A DNA stretch of 64,000 nt from Gigaspora rosea (lineage: Eukaryota > Glomeromycota > Glomeromycetes > Diversisporales > Gigasporaceae): contig QKWP01000268.1 of the NCBI GenBank assembly GCA_003550325.1, positions 285,682 through 349,681 of the forward strand, written 5' to 3'. Within the stretch, counting starts at the first letter, position 1. Each line of letters starts with the position of its first letter. The position numbers and the translations under genes were made by a program. Below, piece after piece: positions 10,817-21,694 of the stretch. The notes under the pieces were generated by a model, which had not been told where the DNA came from, did not search any database, and saw only the letters and a program-made list of their open reading frames with translations.

Positions 10817-11551
10817 TGCCACCACTTTGTCATCTGAATTTTTATACTTGTTACGTCACCCAGTCGCGTACACCACCGTATTATGTAAATCGCGTGTACC
10901 ACGCAGCATAGTACGGTCTAGAATGCGCATGGCGCCCATCTCTACTGTAGTATATATTTCCAGCTTGATTATGAAATTCAGTATAATGATAAAGTGCGCA
11001 ATTCGATCAATTATGAAGCCATTTTAAAATCTGACCGAAGTTGGTTCTACAAATTCGTTTTTCTATTCATGTGATATGTTAAATAAATTTTTTTTTTGTG
11101 TTTTGTGTCTAAATACAATCAGGTAACTTTTACGATTGATTTTACTGTGCCCAACTAAATTAGAGCTAGAGTTGTTTCTGTGGTTAGGGTTAGTGTTAGG
11201 GTTAATGATTGGGTGAGTGTTATAGGTGAATTGGTTCCCTGCCATGTTTTATTAAGATAGATTTAGATAGGGATCCAACCGCTGATCCGGATAACCTCTA
11301 ACCAAATAACTTGACCCGAAAAAAATACCATGCTTTTTACTGCTATTATCATAATCCCTGGAACACCTGTAAAAATTGGCCGAACGATTTGAGATCAGGT
11401 GACTGATATAAATATTACTGTATTATGACCATATATCGATATGCATATCTCTGGTTGAATACAAAAATAGCGCCTTCGTATTGGAAAAAAGTTGGAAGAT
11501 TTATTAGTTCGAAAATTGCCAAACAAAAGTTGCGGCCAAATTTTTTTTTAC
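10817..11551. other. Non-coding DNA with telomere-like motif
   Basis: No gene supported. A TTAGGGTTAGTGTTAGGGTTA stretch lies at 11183-11203, without clear element ends around it. The short frames here show no family resemblance. Confidence 0.4.
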
Positions 11552-11691
11552 TTTTAATGAATATTTCTCGACACCTATCAATTCAAATTCGATAAAAATT
11601 TTTTCTTTTATTTCTATAAACTCAGAATTAAAAGAAAAAAAATTTTTTTATCGAATTTGAATAGATGGATGCTGAGAAATTTTCATTAAAA
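11552..11691. repeat. Inverted repeat (hairpin) 1
   Basis: Arms TTTTAATGAATATTTCTCG and its imperfect complement ending TTTCATTAAAA, with inner ATTCAAATTCGATAAAAA and its complement. AT-rich and non-coding. It closely precedes hairpin 2 and may be part of the same decayed element. Confidence 0.55.
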
Positions 11692-11723
11692 ATTTAGCCA
11701 AAGCTCTTACTTTATAGATAAAT

Positions 11724-11846
11724 TAACTTTGAACGAAAATTACTCGACAATTACTTGATCTAACTCGCCAAAATATTTTATTTTAATTATAAAAAATTTC
11801 GGTCAAATTTGATCAAGTAATTGTCGAGTAATCTTCGTTCAAAGTT
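11724..11846. repeat. Inverted repeat (hairpin) 2
   Basis: Arms AACTTTGAACGAAAATTACT and AGTAATCTTCGTTCAAAGTT, continuing through CGACAATTACTTGATC and its complement. Similar in style to the modules of the foldback at 1393-2749. Confidence 0.6.
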
Positions 11847-12520
11847 ATTGTTCAACTCCCAAAACCGATCCTGTCAAAATCGATAACCTGTCAAATCTGA
11901 TAAAAAAAAATCTATCAAGTCAGTACCTGATATATAAATCTAATAGTTTATAATGTTTTCAAATTCGAAACCTCTCGATACTGATACAAAACCTGTGTAT
12001 CGGTTTTGGGAGGTTCTAACAGCATTGAATTTTAAAAAGGATCTGCATGTTGTTTACATAGTACAGCCAATCAAAATCGAGAATCTGCGTGACAATTTTG
12101 GATGCCAGAATAATTCGGATATGGTAATATTCCGGAGTAATACTATTAATGTAAAATGGTTTATACTCTTATATAATATATTTTTCTATTTTTTTTCGCA
12201 ATCAATTACATTACAGTATAATGGCATTATTGCATTGCAATTCTTGAATGTGTATCAGGTTGGTGGTGCAGAAAAAAAAAAATAATTTTCATTCATGTTA
12301 GGGTTAACGCCTATATTAGGATTAAGTTATTGGCTTTCAGCACCTTATCTCAAAATCTAATTTGTAGCCCAGGAAAACAGCGCCAACGACCTGGCAATTG
12401 CTGCAGTGCTACATTACAGCATTACAGCATCGCCATTACAGCTCAAAATAATTATGCCAAAAAAAAAATATCATAACAGTATCGATTTAAACGTTAATTC
12501 TACCTCAACTATATCTAAGG
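11847..12520. other. Non-coding, one unconvincing 110-codon frame
   Basis: A frame at 11953-12285 begins with ATG and ends in a Lys run. It has hydrophobic, AT-driven composition in its second half and no recognisable motif. I do not call it a gene. TTAGGGTTAACG occurs at 12298. Confidence 0.35.
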
Positions 12521-12527
12521 GTGTCCG

Positions 12528-12706
12528 CAGGACCCCGGATAATCCTAAGGTAGGTGGGGTAAAAATGGGTAGATTTTTTGGGCCAAACTCATCTAAATTC
12601 TGGTCAAAAATTAAATTAAATTTTAATTTTGACCTGAATTTAGATGAGTTTGGCCCAAAAAATCTACCCACTTTTACCCACCTACCTTAGGATTATCCGG
12701 GGTCTT
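12528..12706. mobile_element. Near-complete palindrome MITE with 7-bp TSD
   Basis: The arms (GACCCCGGATAATCCTAAGG and complement) pair across almost the whole length, with a loop of about 20 bp. GTGTCCG flanks it at 12521-12527 and 12707-12713. Because the element is palindromic, both strands show nearly the same spurious peptide. Confidence 0.75.
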
Positions 12707-14140
12707 GTGTCCGTTATGTTGATAATTGACTGTATGCTGTAGCAGTACTCTGGGTTATACTCTGGTTATACTCCGGATTACACCTCGAAGTATACTTTGA
12801 CGGTATAATCCAGTGTGGGTGGTATTAAGGAATACTCTGCCAAAATATACACTACACCACTCCATTAACATCCTTAATTTTTTGGTGCGGTCTTACTAGG
12901 GTCAATCACCGAATTAGGCATATCTACCTTATGATGTAATAATTTGCGCGATGATATCATTATATTTTGCGCTACTATAGATGCAGTCACATTACATCAC
13001 TAGTTACGTTGCAAAATTTTTTATATAGGACGTAACTAAGTGATGTCATAAGTCTGCATCTATAATCTCTACGCAGGTATATCCTTGATTCTAGCATGCG
13101 GGGATCAAAACTTCTCTGGGGATAACACCAAACTTCTAGCGCAGAACGTAATGGTTAAACGCCAGTAGGGATGCGCGTAACTAATAACATAAAATAAGAT
13201 CACAAACTTGCCTTGTAAAGCGACAAAGTCTTGTATTAACACGAATTTTTTACGCGTAATAGTGTTCTGATATTAAAAATTCAAGTACGGCCCCCTGAAG
13301 TTCGACTTGATGATTAGCGTCATTGCCGCAGCTAGAATTTCCTCAGCAATAACAAACTCGGACATGATCGTGGATAAAAATTGATCAACCGAATTACTGT
13401 GCCGAAAATCCATTTCCAATAACACCGAATTCAAAAACTTATCGAATTCGGCCGAAATAATTTTTATCAGTTGTCCCAGAATTTATGAAAACAGCTGTAA
13501 TCTAAAATAGTTATATTGTGCGTTGTGATCGGTGGAAATTAGTGTTCTCAGAATTCTCGTGAGAGCATTTAAACAATTTAAACTTCTTACTGTTCACTAA
13601 TAAAATTCTTTGAGAATATATTTTATAAATTATAATTGTCTAGAACAAAGCAATATCGTCGTGTTTTTATGTACATACGATTAAATGTTTTTATTATTAT
13701 TATTATATATATATAAATTAACTCACCGAACATATGAATAACGCCGAGACTTTCGAATTTATGCACAAATCTAATGTATGATGCTCATTGTTGTTACTCG
13801 ATCAAGATCTCATAATCGATGAAGAAACATGAAAAAATACTGTAGATCACCTATCTCTAATTAAGGAATTCTCATATCATATTATGAGATCACTAATTTG
13901 GTATTTATTGCGTTGCTATTATAGGAGCTATACCGACTTAAGTGTTTCATTGTTACTAAAGCTACAGTGCTTATCAGTGTTGGACAATGATTTTAAATGA
14001 CCTATCATAGGTCATTTAAGTCATAACGAAGGTCGATATGGCCTGTTATATCAGATATGTCCTTTTTATTAAAGAATTACAGTAAAAAAAATTTTTTTTA
14101 TTAGAATTTTACTATGACTATAAGTACGCCAATCGCAAGA
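12707..14140. other. Non-coding stretch with scattered short inverted repeats
   Basis: No gene. 12940-13065 has an imperfect inverted pair (GATGCAGTCACATTACATCACTAG against AGTGATGTCATAAGTCTGCATC). 13285-13330 resembles one end of the MITE at 10348-10562. 13990-14022 holds ATGACCTATCATAGGTCAT, a short perfect palindrome. Confidence 0.4.
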
Positions 14141-14347
14141 CCGAAATGTGTGACAGGTTGATTAATATCGGCCCATATTAACGTTAGGGTTAAATTAGGA
14201 TGAGTTAGGAAGAGGAATTAGGATAATCTTATACCAAAATTATGAACAGAATTTTTTTTTTTTTTTTTAGAGCAGTTTCGTAGACAAAATCGTAAAGTAG
14301 AAAATTTTTTTTCTTAATTTTGTCGTTTAAACCTGTCACACATTCCA
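14141..14347. mobile_element. MITE with telomere-like core
   Basis: Inverted ends GAAATGTGTGACAGGTT and AACCTGTCACACATTCC. The centre has GTTAGGGTTAAATTAGG and a 16-T run. Boundaries are approximate and no duplication was confirmed. Confidence 0.6.
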
Positions 14348-14866
14348 GAAATGATTTCAAAAAATATTATGGCATAGGTCATCGAAGCCTTTCAATACAA
14401 AGTTCTTATCGTAAATTCTTGAAATAGCGGTTATTTCGAAAAATGCGTCACCTAAAAATAGCATTGTTAGTTTCGCCCATGCGCTTGCCAAATAACGCAT
14501 GTAACATATCGGTGGATTATAATATAGTAACAATCAAACAGCTTGAAATTGACCCTTTTACCGTATTTGACTACGTAACACGCGGGTGATTGAAATAACG
14601 CGTAGATGTTTTGATAATTTACGGTACATTGCCTTTGCCGCCATGAAAATTATTAAAATCTTGTGTTATCTTAATATAGTTAGTTATTGCCCTTTTTAAT
14701 CGTAAAAAAATTGATAAATAAACCAGGTGAATAAAGATAGAATAAAAAGAGCTAGTCCCTATATTACAGAATGAGTAATAGTAAAAATAAAGATAAATAT
14801 TATATATTCTATACGATACATCAAATTATTTCTTTTTTTCTTCATCACAATTCACATACAAAAATA

Positions 14867-15040
14867 CAGTCACCTCTCTAAATGCAACCCGCCTAATTAC
14901 AATACTTCTCTAATTGAAACCTCAAACTTTGGCCCAAATATATTTCTAACCTCCATAAATGCAATTTTTTCTTATTGTTCTCTAAATGCATGTTATCAAA
15001 AGTTCAATCCCAACGAGTTGCATTTAGAGAAGTCTGACTG
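14867..15040. mobile_element. Tc1/mariner-type MITE with TA TSD
   Basis: Termini CAGTCACCTCTCTAAATGCA and (complement) CAGTCAGACTTCTCTAAATG are flanked by TA on both sides (14865-14866, 15041-15042). TA duplication with CAGT-type ends is the mariner/Tc1 pattern. It is 174 bp with no ORF, so non-autonomous. Confidence 0.75.
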
Positions 15041-15277
15041 TACTATTAGTTGTCAAAGCGAAAGAAATGGAAAACTAATAAGTATCCAAAGCTATGTTGT
15101 AAAGAAAGTAATAAAATCATTAAATGTTTATTAAAACTTGCATTAAATTTGACGTATCCTGTATTACATTTTTAATCGATATCGATATATTTTAAACTCA
15201 CGACCTTACGACTTCAATTTTTTAATCAACGGCCATTTGAAAGCGACGTCTAACAGCTAACATAAAGCGATTGACCA

Positions 15278-15326
15278 ATCAGAAATAAATCAGTATCCCC
15301 GGTATCATTTTGTATAAATAAAACCA
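15278..15326 (+). promoter_or_regulatory. Candidate CCAAT and TATA promoter
   Basis: GACCAATCAG (about 15273-15282) is followed about 30 bases later by TGTATAAATAAAA (about 15312-15324), a textbook spacing for a fungal core promoter on the plus strand. It would drive whatever lies at 15350-15857. No experimental basis. Confidence 0.3.
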
Positions 15327-15607
15327 ACTACAATAATATCATTATACTAAGCTTTCAAAAGTTCGCATAGCTTAAGGTTACGAAACGGAAAATCTTTTGA
15401 ATGAAATTCTAAAGCACGTTTGAAGTCTGTGCAAGGTTATTTGGATCACTAAATCAAAAGAACATCAACGTTAGATTAAAGTGATTTATTTGAAAATTGA
15501 TATTTAAAATCATGTATAATTAAAATTTCGTGCTTGAAAAATTTTGTTTTAAAGTTTGCGATTTTCGAAATTTTAAATTACGATTGATGTGATTTTATTG
15601 GTTACAG

Positions 15608-15857
15608 CAATAATCGAGACGTGCCATTCCAAAGATTTTAAATGTGAACCTTATTCCGGATTTGGAGAACATTCTGGTTCTAAAATTGACCGCAATTGAG
15701 AATACACTACAACCCGGAGCAGCTAGCTCCTAATGGCGATACTTTTATTAATCAATACAGAAAAAAAGGAATTCCAGCAAATACGCTGGCAAATCAATAT
15801 CTTCAAAGAAATTATGATTTTGAGGAAGCATTACACAAAAGAAATAAATTATCTTGA
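15608..15857 (+). pseudogene. Possible decayed gene or small unrecognised exons
   Basis: After an acceptor-like TTGGTTACAG, one frame reads a plausible coding segment (CEPYSGFGEHSGSKI) until a stop at about 15699. A different frame then runs from 15690 to a TGA at 15855-15857 with well-mixed, protein-like composition (GDTFINQYRKKGIPANTL). No ATG fits directly. It may be two exons, a frameshifted relic or chance. I do not recognise the protein. Confidence 0.3.
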
Positions 15858-16165
15858 CCAACTTTGATCGGCTCCGATATCACGGGGCCGAGTATTTTTT
15901 TCTGACAGCTTTATTTCGTAGATACTCGAAATAACACGATAGCATACATCAAAGAAAAAAATAAAAAATGAATGCTGTACATTACAAAATGAGGACGGCA
16001 TTATATGCGTTCTTGAAAAAAATGTGATAAAGATATGCGACGTTCTTAATTAATAAATAACTATTCCTATAAATAATATATTTTCCGAATTAATTTAATA
16101 CAAAAGGAAATAAAATTAAAAATTCCACTAAATTACAAATAAAATGTTAACAAATCCCAAATCTT

Positions 16166-18792
16166 TTAAAATTCCAAGTTAAATACAGCATCAACACTCT
16201 TTCCATTTTGATTTTTACAAAATGCACGAATTTCCATTTGCCCAAATGATAAAGTAAATTCCAATTTTCGATTAAATCCTAAGTGAGAATCTGGGAAATC
16301 CAATATCAATTCTCCTAGTTTTTCCATTCCAGGTTCATCAGGATATTTTCCATCCAATGCCGGAGTTTTGTAAATTTTCATACTCGCAGCTGATTGATCT
16401 TCTATACTTGGGAATAAATCTTTACCAAAACCTTGATCTACATCAACTATAGTTCCACGAGAGACAAGTTTACTAAAAACATTGATACGTCCATGAGAAA
16501 TCTTACGTTCCGGTGGATCACCTTTTTTCCATTGTGGTGATAGTTCAATGCCATAGGTCCATTTTAAGACTCTGGTTTTAATAGTTTTCATGTTTAATCC
16601 GTAGTCCAATGCACCTCTGTAAAATAGTCAATCTTGAAGTTAGCATGATAATGACAAAAAATTCACTTTGCAGAATTTCATAAACTTTATACATACCTTA
16701 CGATCGCAGCAATCTATCAGGAATCAGATTAAGCACATAAAAATTATATATATTTATATATATATACAAATATTTAATTAATATTTAATTAATATTTATC
16801 AATAAATTTCCGTGAACTTTAAATTAAATTATTAAAAAAAAAAAAAAAAAAAGTTTTTTTTTCTTTACCGGTTGCTTTGGGACATTAATATTCTTAACTT
16901 GATCTCCAAACTCTTGTTTAATTCTTGTCTGAAGATACTTGGACTCACTAAACCCGCCAACTAAAAACATTGCAGCGCAAGTTCCTGGGCTAGCATTAAG
17001 TTGTCCATTAATCAATCTAATAATCTTGCCTACTACTGGATCAAACATATTTTTAACGTCTTCATATTCTAAATCGATTATCCAATCATCTTTTTCTAAT
17101 TTTACTTTTGAAGTTCCGGTCACATATTGTTTCAATACTGGACATACTTCTTCGATATCAAGTTCGTAAGTTTTGAAATCTTTCCTATTACCAGTAAATG
17201 GTAATTTGACACGACGACAAAATTCTTGTACCATATATTGTAATTGACCGTAGTGATTTTCATACAATAGATTTACAGCCGAATCACCAACTTTTCGCCT
17301 TAAAAATTTTATAAACTCCTTATCTACATATGTCCCTCCGCAGAAATCACCTGAACGTTCAGTAATTTCACCTAGTCTATTATTTTCCAATAACTCACGA
17401 GTCGTAAGATCCACAGTACCACCACCGCAATCCACTATCATGAATGAACCTTCATTCCAAGAAGAATGAAATATTCGACATTAAAGATGCGTCGAAATAT
17501 TCAACATTAAAGATGTGTATATCAAAAATACTCACTGCCAACTTCAGTGATCATATGTTCCTTTAATGTTCTCATACAATATATAGCGGCAGCCTCAGCT
17601 AAAAAAAAAAAAAAATAATAAAAATAAAAAATAAAAAAAAATATATGTATATACACACATATATATAATATAATCAATATTTCATAATATTTCGTGATCA
17701 CCACATTTGACGTAGAATAAAGAATATGAACTCACGTTCGGTAGTTAATTGTAATGTATCCGCATATTGAGTTGAAATTAAACCTATTTCGAGTTTAAAA
17801 TATTGAGTCACAGCTCATCTTTTTAATGTAATCTAAAATTTTCTTATTTATTTACCTGCTTTATATGCACATTCTCTAATGGAAGCATTTGCTTGTTCGG
17901 AGAACTCTGCCGGAACTGTCATAATTAACAATACTTGTTCCATGAAATTAACATTTGGCCAACGTGTCGCTACAGTTTCTTTGATTAACTGTTATTTAAA
18001 GATAGACAAATTATTAATAATAAAATGTATTTCAGCGAAGTTTTACGACAAAATCGAAAATAACTTACTTTGCCTATTTTCAAGAATATAATATATTAGA
18101 TTTTTTTGTTTTTTAAATAAAGTTTTTAGAGAATTATAAAAATCCAATAAACATACCTATCTCTGTTAAATAATCTGTGATAGCTCTCTTATACTCCAAA
18201 CCTTTTGGCAACGCAGGTTTCTCCTTTTCAGGCATATTACCTAAATGAAGCTTGAATAACTCAACAGGTTTTGAAGTACTGTTTCTCTCTGCTCGTCGTG
18301 AAGCTTTTTGGGCCAACGCTGGTAACCCCCACGCTTCTACGCTCTTGAGGTTTTGATCATATTTCAATACCGTGTTGGTTTTTAATACACCTGCTACCTC
18401 TGGCCACGTATCATTTGTAATCACTTCTGGATTTAATTTGTTTGCATATGCAAAACCCTGTTGGGCAAGAATGAGAAGAAAAAAAAAAATTGATTAATGA
18501 AAATGATTGAATCGAATCTATAAAATAAAAAATGATATAAAAACATACAGAATAAGTCGTTCCAAAATCTATTCAACGGAATCATATGGCAAATTTTTTA
18601 TTAATACCAATATCATTTATTAATCTATTGCAATCGCAAAATTTCAAGAATCCTTACCTATAGCTAATAAATGTTAAAATAACAAATTAACAACTTATAA
18701 AAGGTATTAAATTTGAAAAGCTAAACATTTTATTCAGAATCCTTAAAAGTTTTCATACCTACAACAACTCTGATGTCGCTTTTCCAATTCAT
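16166..18792 (-). CDS. HSP70-like ATPase (HSP70-12A-like), ten exons
   Basis: Exons, in coding order: 18792-18759, 18569-18550, 18457-18157, 18073-18069, 17988-17856, 17783-17736, 17598-17536, 17449-16869, 16713-16697, 16616-16166. All junctions are GT-AG and the 1653 nt stay in phase, giving 550 aa. ATPase landmarks: phosphate-1 DFGTTYS (residues 12-18), phosphate-2 IVDCGGGTVDLT (about 206-217), adenosine motif VGGFSES (365-371). The C-terminal 150 residues form the divergent region usual in the HSPA12-like group, with no canonical EEVD end. The family binds ATP and is presumed chaperone-like; clients are unknown. It is greatly expanded in Rhizophagus-type fungi. The fourth exon is only 5 nt (GCAAA), and without it the frame breaks between TEIG and KLIKETV. 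The first intron junction gives VVVDFGTTYS, slightly shorter than the more common VVxxIDFGTT. Confidence is high for the family and good for the structure. Confidence 0.9.
18069..18073 (-). other. 5-nt microexon of the HSP70-like gene
   Basis: On the minus strand the sequence reads AAAATAG then GCAAA then GTAAGT. It supplies the last two bases of a Gly codon and a Lys codon, producing TEIGKLIKETV across exons 3, 4 and 5. Leaving it out shifts the frame by one. Confidence 0.8.
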
Positions 18793-19713
18793 AATTTAAA
18801 AAGTCCGAGTACTAAAATTAATGAAATTTTAAAGTATATATAAAAAAAAGACCACAAAATTCTCAATAGAATACGCTTTTTTTTTTTGGACTGTTTATTC
18901 GTATCACTTATTAAAAAGGGAACCTGAAATGGTAACCTAACGAAATGAAAGCATTTGTGAAACGGTGATGTATTAAAAAAAAAAAGGACCAACAAGATGA
19001 CCAACTGGTTTTATTTAAATGTGCGTAATACAAACCCCAAAGCGAATATATACAGGGAAGGTTTAAAAGCGGAACGAGTTTTCTAATTATGTCTAAGTAT
19101 ACTTGCCGGCAAAACTCTTGGAACTTGAAAATTTGGAATTTTGGATTTAGGATTTAAAAATCTTAGTTTTATAGGTTGAACAAGAGTTTTATAGGTTGAA
19201 CAAGGAATAGTGAGTGTTCTGCACAGATCAGTTTCGTTCTGAGAATCATCTAATGTAACTCACCGGAAATTATATCGTTGTCTCCGGATTGAAATTCCGA
19301 ATATAGCGGCGTAGTTTCCGAAGATCTTAGATTTCAGGAAAACGAAAATTTTTGTCGTAAAAAAAAAAAAAAAAAACTTGTAACGATTACGATAAGTTAC
19401 CGAGGTTGGGCTAGTCAGTGTTTGTAATATGATTTTTACAGCTGTTTTCCTAATTTCTGGGATACTTGAAAAATTATCGATGGCAGAATCGACATCAATA
19501 CATATCGATTCATTCGTCGGAAAATTTTTCAGCTGTTAGAACCTGCAAACAAATAAATACTATTTAATTGCGCATATATTCAAATTTATTTGTGGAATCC
19601 GCGTGGAAATTTAAAATTTTTCTGCGGCCCGCAAACACCGCATCTAGACACCGCATCTAGACACCGCATCAGACACCGCGCTAATGATTATAAATTCGGG
19701 ATAGGTGATTAAA
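18793..19713. other. AT-rich intergenic DNA with small tandem repeats
   Basis: No gene. The 20-mer AGTTTTATAGGTTGAACAAG occurs twice in tandem (about 19159-19203). ACACCGCATCTAG is repeated about three times (about 19636-19680). A/T tracts at 18877 and 19360. Confidence 0.5.
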
Positions 19714-19899
19714 GTGTCTAGCTATTTCCAGCACCTAAAATAGCGCTAATAATAACCACATAACTAAATTAGGCGAGATTTTGTTATTTCTATGCTTTTA
19801 GAATAAAAATAAAAAAGAAAAATTTCTTCAAATTTACATATGTAGTTAGTTATCATGATATCACTAGTTCTATTTTAGGTATTAGATATAGCTGGACAC
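19714..19899. mobile_element. MITE-like inverted repeat
   Basis: Ends GTGTCTAGCTATTTCCAGCA and (complement) GTGTCCAGCTATATCTAATA, followed by ACCTAAAATAG in both arms. 186 bp, non-coding. Confidence 0.55.
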
Positions 19900-19911
19900 A
19901 ATGTAAGTACA

Positions 19912-20670
19912 CATGGGTGTCTAGGGTGCTCTCAAGCATCACCCTCAATTAGCTAATGATCGAGATCGTGCACAAGTAAGTAATCCCTTACGGCAACTTT
20001 GCTGAAGATTCTGTAGCCAATCAGCACAACTCTATGATAAAAAAAAAAAAAAAGAGATGGGTTTTACACGATATAATTGAAAATTCGGCTCACGATCTAA
20101 TAATTTAGGTGCTTAAATTATGTTTATTAATATATTATTATAGACAACTGATATTATTATTATTATAGGAAGACGTATAAAATCATCTGTTATAAAATAG
20201 GTGCGGACATAAACACACAAAGCTGATTTATTACTATGCAGCCCAAACTATAAACACAAAATTCCCAAAAATATCAATATAATAAGATTGAGATTGGGAC
20301 GAATAGTTTTGCAGCATGTATACCTATTATTATCTCATATTAAAATGCATTCTAAAAAGATAAAAATTTTTATAATGCTAACTAATCTCGAAAACTTTTG
20401 ATTACTGTACAAAATATTTTCGGCGTATTAAAAGATTCTCGACATTCGATAACCTAAATTTTTTCAAGGGTATTTTCAAGCATCTCTCTCAATGTTGATT
20501 GGCTAATTATAGAGATCGTGCACAAATACTAAGATTAATTGAAGTAATCCTCACGTGTTGCGAAATGCGGATATAAATTTTTAGCTAATCGGCTGAATAA
20601 TTTATTTTCCACTAATCAAAAATTGAATTCTGACCTATTAATTTAGATGCCCTAACGTTAAATTATTTAA
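19912..20670. repeat. Two diverged direct repeats
   Basis: About 19912-20120 and 20467-20670 share blocks in the same order: TCAAGCATC, then GCTAAT, then GAGATCGTGCACAA, then TAATTTAG(A/G)TGC. The intervening 350 bp is AT-rich. Its origin is unknown; possibly two relics of one dispersed element. Confidence 0.5.
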
Positions 20671-21694
20671 ATTTACGTCACGGGCAAGTGATAATAATCA
20701 TTCGGCAAAATTCTAGTCTTGATTTCAGCACGATTAAAGTATAGACCTTGACTAGGCAGTGTGGCACAGCAGTCACGGGCATGCCACTTATATATACATA
20801 CGTTTATTGTCAGAATATAGTGAATAGTCAACGAACATAAAATATGAACAAGATTGTTGGAAATTTTCGGGATTTGTGAATTTTGGATGAGTTGACATGA
20901 TGGTGTGCCATTGACATGCCAGGGTAGCATCCTGGCATGAAAATTGTTAAGTGGCATGCCCCACGGCATGCCAAAGTTTTTTGCCATGCCACAATCCCTA
21001 AGCTTGACCCAGTAATAATAATTATTATAAGCTCTTGTACTATCAATTATTATTATGTGAATAAAAATATATTTAACGCTTATAAATCCGTTTATGATTG
21101 AAACTAAATTTATACAGTACAGTAAATTGAGATAGATTTTGTTTAACATTGTACACTCAGTTTGTGCGAAAATTTATGGCAAGGATTGTTATTATTAGCC
21201 GACGAATTTCACTTGATAGTAACCACAGTAAATTTTATAATAATAAAGACCGGTAAGTTCTAAGAATTAATCAAGACAAATAGAAAAGCTACAGAATAAA
21301 ACAACACTCTCGAAAATTTGAGGCGGCATGAACAAGTCTTTAGAATTATTATATTTAGAAAAGAATCTTGTCACAATTACTATAGTTGGTTGTTATTCAT
21401 GTACGTAATTTATTTCGCGTATTTTTTATTAATCTTAAATAATAGTAGTAAAAACCACGATAATAGAACGGGTTTTTACTTGTATAACACAAACACCAAT
21501 CCGAATATAAATATATATAAATATGTATAAATAAATGAACTGAAAAAATAAATCAATCCGGTTATTCTAAGGTAAATTTCATAATAATGCTTAAAGAATT
21601 TAAATATGTAATTAGATGTAACGAAATTAACATTAAAATTTTAAGTAAAAAAAAAAAAAAAAAAGTTTAATAGCATGATCAACCTTTTCAACTA
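20671..21694. other. AT-rich DNA with GGCATGCC-type palindromes
   Basis: No gene supported; the 158-codon frame on the minus strand is repeat-driven. GGCATGCC or near copies occur at about 20777, 20953 and 20966, and a hairpin CATGCCAGGGTAGCATCCTGGCATG spans about 20917-20941 as two arms with a short loop. A-tract near 21648. Confidence 0.45.

Noticed and set aside
11953-12285. 110-codon frame
   Set aside because: No motif, AT-driven hydrophobic run and Lys end; no sign of a partner exon.
12406-12690. 94-codon gene, plus strand (and 66-codon, minus)
   Set aside because: Both read through the palindrome at 12528-12706 and encode nearly the same peptide on the two strands; a product of symmetry.
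20673-21149. 158-codon minus-strand frame
   Set aside because: Central part is built on GGCATGCC palindromes and flanked by AT-rich DNA; no family signal.
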